Of a stretch of DNA of 64,000 nucleotides, positions 59,380 to 64,000 are shown piece by piece. The notes under the pieces were generated by a model. That model was not told where the DNA came from. It ran no database searches and saw only the letters and a program-made list of their open reading frames with translations. Positions within the stretch are counted from its first letter, which is position 1; every line of letters starts with the position of its first letter. The position numbers were made by a program, and so were the translations under genes. The stretch comes from Gammaproteobacteria bacterium (GTDB lineage Bacteria > Pseudomonadota > Gammaproteobacteria > Burkholderiales > Gallionellaceae), in NCBI GenBank assembly GCA_018813765.1, contig JAHJBC010000012.1:1-64000 (forward strand). Direction: 5' to 3'.

Positions 59380-61194
59380 ATGAACCGTTATCCGCTGTGG
59401 AAGTACCTGTTGATCCTCTTCGCGCTGGTGATGGGGCTGGTCTATACCCTGCCCAATCTTTACGGCGAATCGCCCGCGGTGCAGGTGTTGCCGCTACGTT
59501 CCAGTCTCAAGGCGGATACGGCCATGCTGGCCAAGGTGGAAGATGTGCTGAAGTCGGCGCAACTGGCCCCCGAAGTCGTTTCGCTGGATGCCACCAGCGT
59601 CAAGGCGCGTTTTGCCGATACCGACACCCAACTCAAGGCCAAGGATGTGCTGCAGAAGCAACTGGGCGAAGACTACATGGTGGCGCTCAACCTGTTGTCG
59701 CGCTCGCCGCAGTGGCTGCCGGACTACTTCAATGCCTTGCCGATGTATCTTGGCCTGGACTTGCGCGGCGGCGTGCATTTCCTGATGCAGGTGGACATGA
59801 AGGGCGCACTGGACAAGGCGCTGGAATCCACTTCGGGGGATATCCGCACTACCTTGCGCGAGGCGAAGATCGCCTATTCCGGCGTAAGTCGCGACAGCAG
59901 CGTGCTCACCGTCAAGTTCCGCGATGCCGAGGCGCGCAGCAAGGGCGAAGCAGAACTCAAGCAGCGTTTTGACGGACTGGAATTCAGCGCCCGTGAAGAG
60001 GGCAGGGAATTCCTGCTGCTCGGCCGGCTCAAGCAGCAGGAGCAGGTGCGCATCCAGGAATCGGCGATCCAGCAGAACCTCGTCACCCTGCGCAACCGCG
60101 TGAACGAGCTCGGCGTGGCCGAGCCGGTGATCCAGCAGCAGGGCGTCGACCGCATCGTGGTGCAACTGCCCGGCGTGCAGGATACCGCGCGCGCCAAGGA
60201 CATCCTCGGCCGCACCGCGACGCTGGAAGTACGCATGGTGGACGAAGAACACCAGATCGGCCCCGGCGGTACTGTCCCGTTCGGCGCCGAGATGTTCCGC
60301 GACCGCGACGGCATACCGTTATTGGTGAAGAAGAGCGTGATCCTGACCGGCGAGCGCATCAACGATGCGCAGCCCGGTTTCGACAGCCGCGACAACGAGC
60401 CCGCCGTGCATATCAATCTGGATGCGGTCGGCGCGCGCAAGTTCAAGGAAGCGACGCGCGAGAACGTCGGCAAGCGCATGGCCATCATCCTGTTCGAGAA
60501 GGGGCGGGGCGAAGTCGTTACCGCGCCGGTGATCCGCGAGGAGATCGGCGGCGGCCGCGTCCAGATCAGCGGACAGATGGGCACCGAAGAGGCCAACGAC
60601 ACCGCGCTGCTTCTGCGCGCAGGTGCCCTGGCTGCACCGATGGAGATCATCGAGGAACGCACCGTCGGCCCCAGCCTGGGAGCAGACAACATCAAGCGCG
60701 GCTTCGATTCCACCAAGATCGGTTTTATCGCCATCGCCATCTTCATGATCGCCTATTACCTGATGTTTGGCACCGTGTCGGTGCTGGCGCTGGGCGCCAA
60801 CCTGCTGCTGCTGGTTGCGCTGCTGTCGATGATGCAGGCGACGCTCACGCTGCCGGGCATGGCCGGTATCGCGTTGACGCTGGGTATGGCGATCGACGCC
60901 AACGTGCTGATCAACGAACGTATCCGCGAGGAACTGCGCATCGGCGTGCCGCCGCAGATGGCCATCCACACCGGCTACGAGAACGCGTTCGCCACCATCC
61001 TCGACTCCAACATCACCACGCTGATCGCCGGTGTCGCATTGTTCATGTTCGGCTCCGGGCCGATCAAGGGCTTCGCCGTGGTGTTGTGCCTGGGCATTCT
61101 GACTTCGATGTTCAGCGCGGTGATGGTGTCGCGCATGCTGGTGAATCTGATCTATGGCCGCAAGGCGCGACTGAACAAAGTCGCAATCGGTTGA
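59380..61194 (+). CDS. secD: Protein translocase subunit SecD
   Basis: 604 residues, close to the usual 615. The first helix is at about 8-25, the large periplasmic domain contains GLDLRGGVHFLMQVD, and five helices lie toward the C-terminus, with GIALTLGMAIDANVLINERIREE including the proton-relay Asp. SecD with SecF uses the proton gradient to pull proteins through. A palindromic repeat of about 110 bases separates it from secF. Confidence 0.97.
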   Translation: MNRYPLWKYLLILFALVMGLVYTLPNLYGESPAVQVLPLRSSLKADTAMLAKVEDVLKSAQLAPEVVSLDATSVKARFADTDTQLKAKDVLQKQLGEDYMVALNLLSRSPQWLPDYFNALPMYLGLDLRGGVHFLMQVDMKGALDKALESTSGDIRTTLREAKIAYSGVSRDSSVLTVKFRDAEARSKGEAELKQRFDGLEFSAREEGREFLLLGRLKQQEQVRIQESAIQQNLVTLRNRVNELGVAEPVIQQQGVDRIVVQLPGVQDTARAKDILGRTATLEVRMVDEEHQIGPGGTVPFGAEMFRDRDGIPLLVKKSVILTGERINDAQPGFDSRDNEPAVHINLDAVGARKFKEATRENVGKRMAIILFEKGRGEVVTAPVIREEIGGGRVQISGQMGTEEANDTALLLRAGALAAPMEIIEERTVGPSLGADNIKRGFDSTKIGFIAIAIFMIAYYLMFGTVSVLALGANLLLLVALLSMMQATLTLPGMAGIALTLGMAIDANVLINERIREELRIGVPPQMAIHTGYENAFATILDSNITTLIAGVALFMFGSGPIKGFAVVLCLGILTSMFSAVMVSRMLVNLIYGRKARLNKVAIG

Positions 61195-61202
61195 TGAACA
61201 AC

Positions 61203-61315
61203 TCCCTTCTCCCGCAGGCGGGAGAAGGGCTGGGGATGAGGGCTGGCAGGTCGAAGCGAATAGGTTATTCGTCAGCGACCCTCACCCCAACCCCTCTCCC
61301 GCTTGCGGGAGAGGA
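61203..61315. repeat. C/G-tract palindromic element between secD and secF
   Basis: The left half has TTCTCCCGCAGGCGGGAGAA then GGGCTGGGGATGAGGG. The right half has CCCTCACCCCAACCCCTCTC and then CCCGCTTGCGGGAGAGG. The architecture matches the elements at 55071 and 63502, but the sequence is a variant. It interrupts the secD-secF transcript with a large hairpin. Confidence 0.85.
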
Positions 61316-61344
61316 GCTTAACAGGGTATTGCTTAGGAGTCGCA

Positions 61345-62277
61345 ATGGAATTCTTCAAGATCAAAAAAGACATCCCGTTCATGAGCTACGGGAAAGTGAC
61401 CACCAGCATCTCGCTGGTGACTTTCCTGCTGGCCGTGTTCTTCCTGGCAACCAAAGGCCTGAATTTCGGTGTCGACTTCACCGGCGGCACGGTGATGGAA
61501 GTCCATTATGCGCAACCGGCAGACGTCAATAAGGTGCGCGAGCAGTTAACGGGCGTCGGTCTGAAGGACGCGCTGGTGCAGAACTTCGGCAGCAGCCAGG
61601 ACGTGCTGATCCAGGTGCCGCTGAAACAGAACACCATGGGCGCCAAGCTCAGCGAGTACGTGGTCGAGACATTGCGGCAGCAGGATGCCAGCGTGGAACT
61701 GCGCCGCGTCGAATTCGTCGGCCCGCAGGTGGGCAAGGACTTGGTCGAGAACGGCGCGATGGCTCTGCTGCTGGTCTCGCTGGGCATCGTCGGTTATCTG
61801 TGGATGCGTTTCGAGTGGAAGTTCGGCCTGGCGGCAATCATCGCCAACCTGCACGACGTGGTCATCATCCTCGGCTTCTTCTCCTTCTTCCAGTGGGAAT
61901 TCTCGCTCTCGGTGCTGGCGGCGGTGCTGGCGGTGCTGGGTTACTCGGTGAACGAATCGGTAGTGGTGTTCGACCGGATTCGCGAGAACTTCCGCAAGAT
62001 GCGCAAGACCGAAGTCGCCCATATCATCGACAACGCCATTACCCGCACCATGTCGCGCACCATCATCACTCACGCTTCCACCCAGATGATGGTGTTTGCC
62101 ATGCTGTTCCTGGGAGGCGAGACCCTGCATTTCTTCGCCATGGCACTGACCATCGGCATCATGTTCAGCATCTATTCCTCGGTGCTGGTCGCCAGCCCCT
62201 TGCTGATGATGTTCGGCGTGTCGCGCGAGGACTTCATCAAGCCTGAGAAGACAGAGGCTGAAGAGGTCCTGCCTTAA
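61345..62277 (+). CDS. secF: Protein translocase subunit SecF
   Basis: 310 residues from the ATG at 61345 with a TTAGGAG site. It has LNFGVDFTGGTVMEV and the C-terminal helices with VLGYSVNESVVVFDRIRENFRK. It has six helices and is the partner of SecD. Its stop shares one base with the dedA start. Confidence 0.97.
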   Translation: MEFFKIKKDIPFMSYGKVTTSISLVTFLLAVFFLATKGLNFGVDFTGGTVMEVHYAQPADVNKVREQLTGVGLKDALVQNFGSSQDVLIQVPLKQNTMGAKLSEYVVETLRQQDASVELRRVEFVGPQVGKDLVENGAMALLLVSLGIVGYLWMRFEWKFGLAAIIANLHDVVIILGFFSFFQWEFSLSVLAAVLAVLGYSVNESVVVFDRIRENFRKMRKTEVAHIIDNAITRTMSRTIITHASTQMMVFAMLFLGGETLHFFAMALTIGIMFSIYSSVLVASPLLMMFGVSREDFIKPEKTEAEEVLP

Positions 62278-62921
62278 TGGAATTGCTTACCGGCTTCATC
62301 GACATCGTCCTGCATCTGGACGCACATCTGCTGGCGTTGGTGCAAGAGTACGGCATCTGGGTCTACGCCATCCTGTTCGCCATCATCTTCGCCGAGACCG
62401 GGCTGGTCGTCGCCCCCTTTCTGCCCGGCGATTCGCTGCTGTTCGTGATCGGCGCGCTGTGCGGCATGGGCTCGCTGGAGTTGCAGGTCGCCATGCCCTT
62501 GCTGATCCTCGCTGCGTTCATGGGCGACAACACCAACTATTGGGTGGGCAGATTGCTCGGGCTGCGGCTGCTCAACCATGCCAGCCAGAAACTCATCAAG
62601 CACGAGCACCTGGAAAAGACCCACGCCTTCTACGCCAAGCATGGCGGCAAGACGGTCATCTTCGCGCGCTTCCTGCCGATCATCCGCACCTTCGCCCCGT
62701 TCGTCGCGGGCATCGGCACCATGAACTACCGCTTGTATGTGATGTACAGCATCATCGGCGGCGTGTCGTGGATCGGCAGCCTGATCTTGGCGGGCTATTT
62801 CTTCGGCAACATCCCCGTCATCAAGGACAACCTGACCCTGATGATCCTCGTCATCATCTTCATCTCGTTCATTCCGGCGATTCTTGAGTTCATCAAGCAT
62901 CGCAGGCGGGCAGTTAAATAG
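62277..62921 (+). CDS. DedA-family membrane protein
   Basis: 214 residues with about five hydrophobic segments. It shows the conserved family motif FAETGLVVAPFLPGDSLLF and FARFLPIIRTFAPFVAG, and ends in a basic tail. DedA proteins move lipid carriers such as undecaprenyl phosphate or polyprenyl lipids across membranes in tested cases. It is translationally linked to secF by a one-base overlap. Confidence 0.9.
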   Translation: MELLTGFIDIVLHLDAHLLALVQEYGIWVYAILFAIIFAETGLVVAPFLPGDSLLFVIGALCGMGSLELQVAMPLLILAAFMGDNTNYWVGRLLGLRLLNHASQKLIKHEHLEKTHAFYAKHGGKTVIFARFLPIIRTFAPFVAGIGTMNYRLYVMYSIIGGVSWIGSLILAGYFFGNIPVIKDNLTLMILVIIFISFIPAILEFIKHRRRAVK

Positions 62922-62925
62922 AGCT

Positions 62926-63041
62926 CGTCATTCCGGCGCAGGCCGGAATCCAGTGCACTTATTCAATATGCATTTGGCTGGTGTTGCCTTGCTTCGCAAG
63001 ATAAATTTGATTGCTGGTTTCCGGCCTACGCCGGAATGACG
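62926..63041. repeat. GTCATTCCGGC-type palindromic repeat between dedA and gluQ
   Basis: The left arm (62926-62953) reads CGTCATTCCGGCGCAGGCCG, then GAATCCAG. The right arm (63014-63041) is its near-complement, ending CGCCGGAATGACG. The centre is about 60 AT-richer bases. The right arm supplies the stop codon and last residues of gluQ. Confidence 0.85.
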
Positions 63042-64000
63042 GGATAAGGCAGAGTTTTGATGCCTTGCAGTTTCTCGGCATCCCAATTCCGCACCGCCCA
63101 CCCCAGCACCGTCCCAACATCGCTATTCCGCAGTTCATCTGGCGGCTCCTGCCGCAGAAAATCCAGCACGCGCAACAAGGTTGCGACCGGCTGAGCGACA
63201 TCCACCGGCGCGGCCAGCGTCTGCTTGCTGAGTTTTTCTCCGGCTTCGTTCACCGCCACCGGCAAATGCATATAGTGCGGCGTCGGCAGTCCGAGCAGTC
63301 GTTGCAGAAGGATCTGGCGCGGCGTTGAAGCGAGCAGGTCGGCGCCGCGCACGATATGCGTTATGTGCTGGAAGGCATCGTCCACGACCACTGCCAGTTG
63401 ATAGGCGAACAAGCCATCGGCGCGCTTTACCACGAAGTCGCCGATCTCCCGCTCAAGGTTCTGGGTGATGCGGCCTTGCAGGGCATCGTCGAATTCGATA
63501 CTCCTTCCCCCTTGCAGGGGGAAGGCTGGGATGGGGGTAGAACAGTGGGATAACGAGGCTTCTACCCCCTCCCCATCCCTCCCCCTGCAAGGGGGAGGGA
63601 GCAAGCCGTCGGTTCGTACCCGCCAAGCCGGTGTTGCGCGCTGATGTGCCATGCCGAAGCGACAGGTACCCGGATAAACGAAGCCCTCGATACCGTGCAA
63701 CGCCGAATCCGCGATCTCCTTGCGCGTGCAGCAGCACGGATAAACCGCGCCGATATCCTTCAACCGTTGCAGCGCCTCTTCATATGCCGCCGTACGTTGA
63801 CTTTGGAAAATGACAGGCTCATCGCTGTGCAGTCCGAACGCCTCCAGTGTGCGCAGAATGTCTTCTGCCGCACCCGGCACGCTACGCGGCGTATCGAGAT
63901 CTTCCATGCGCACCAGCCAGGTGCCGTGATGATGTTTTGCGTCTAGATAACTGCCAACAGCGGCGACGAGTGATCCAAAGTGGAGCGGACCGGTGGGGGA
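63026..64000 (-). CDS. gluQ: Glutamyl-Q tRNA(Asp) synthetase (5' end outside window), with in-frame repeat insert
   Basis: 324 residues are visible; the first few are cut off at the window edge, where the frame reads SPTGPLHFGSLVAAVG (the HIGH-like motif). It continues with LVRMEDLDTPR, a zinc site (YPCCCTRKEI...GTCR), GDFVVKRADGLFAYQLAVVVDD and the KMSKS-like GEKLSKQ. It adds glutamate to queuosine in tRNA-Asp, which links it to queA and tgt here. About residues 133-167 of the visible part are made by a palindromic repeat, and the last few come from another. The catalytic motifs remain intact. Confidence 0.9.
   Translation of the reverse strand, partial: SPTGPLHFGSLVAAVGSYLDAKHHHGTWLVRMEDLDTPRSVPGAAEDILRTLEAFGLHSDEPVIFQSQRTAAYEEALQRLKDIGAVYPCCCTRKEIADSALHGIEGFVYPGTCRFGMAHQRATPAWRVRTDGLLPPPCRGRDGEGVEASLSHCSTPIPAFPLQGGRSIEFDDALQGRITQNLEREIGDFVVKRADGLFAYQLAVVVDDAFQHITHIVRGADLLASTPRQILLQRLLGLPTPHYMHLPVAVNEAGEKLSKQTLAAPVDVAQPVATLLRVLDFLRQEPPDELRNSDVGTVLGWAVRNWDAEKLQGIKTLPYPVIPA
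63502..63602. repeat. C/G-tract palindromic repeat inside gluQ
   Basis: The left half reads TCCTTCCCCCTTGCAGGGGG, then AAGGCTGGGATGGGGGTAGA. The right half reads TCTACCCCCTCCCCATCCCT, then CCCCCTGCAAGGGGGAGG. It is the same family as the copy at 55071-55168. It lies wholly within the gluQ frame and keeps it open. Confidence 0.9.

Overview
The window looks like a chromosomal segment of a betaproteobacterium. Gene order and protein sequences fit the Nitrosomonadales, perhaps a Gallionellaceae-like iron-oxidiser lineage; this placement is an inference from memory. Supporting points are the uninterrupted S10-spc-alpha ribosomal run ending in rplQ, uvrA next to a YajR-like transporter and ssb, the pcnB-folK-deoxynucleoside kinase-panB order, and queA-acpH-tgt-yajC-secD-secF. 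Most of the sequence is moderately GC-rich.

Layout. 1-14,131: end of tuf, then rpsJ to rplQ on the plus strand, with likely internal promoters before rplN and rpsM and a strong terminator after rplQ. 14,142-17,826: a small periplasmic protein, a four-helix membrane protein and uvrA on the minus strand. 17,900-22,900: an AT-richer accessory segment. It carries a PIN-GNAT-PUA-like fusion, a stand-alone ASCH protein, a small P-loop kinase, a ribbon-helix-helix-like protein with an unknown partner, and an AAA/DUF4143 ATPase. 23,005-26,376: YajR-like transporter, ssb, greB and a degenerate metallo-beta-lactamase-fold protein. 26,484-32,622: a TetR regulator with a promoter inside a palindrome, then an RND efflux operon. 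32,773-39,704 (minus strand): purM, purN, two DUF3108 genes, an RsmB-like methyltransferase and a TonB-dependent receptor. 39,769-45,518 (plus strand): AI-2E permease, hda, a beta-barrel protein, a HAD phosphatase, pcnB, folK and a deoxynucleoside kinase. 45,702-49,773: pantothenate genes panB, panC and panD, with two membrane-associated genes between panB and panC. 49,863-52,442: a hybrid histidine kinase. 52,543-55,630 (minus strand): nudJ, mnmA, purB. 55,830-56,060: tRNA-Leu(CAA) and a broken partial copy of it. 56,186-62,921: tRNA modification (queA, tgt) and the Sec accessory genes, then dedA. 63,026-64,000: gluQ, cut by the window edge.

The segment is rich in small palindromic repeats. 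Two copies of a 30-bp-arm element lie between genes. A C/G-tract palindrome occurs between nudJ and mnmA and again, in frame, inside gluQ. A related element separates secD from secF, and a fragment precedes panD. A GTCATTCCGGC-type repeat forms the 3' end and stop codon of gluQ. A MITE-like palindrome lies between nudJ and tRNA-Leu.

The best candidate for an undescribed system is the PIN-GNAT-PUA / ASCH / P-loop kinase trio at 18,072-20,489. Its domains all point to RNA or nucleotide targets, and its base composition differs from its neighbours. The gluQ gene remodelled by repeats and the tRNA-Leu partial duplication packed with hairpins are the other notable signals. All domain calls come from reading the sequence and recalling family motifs; no database search was run.
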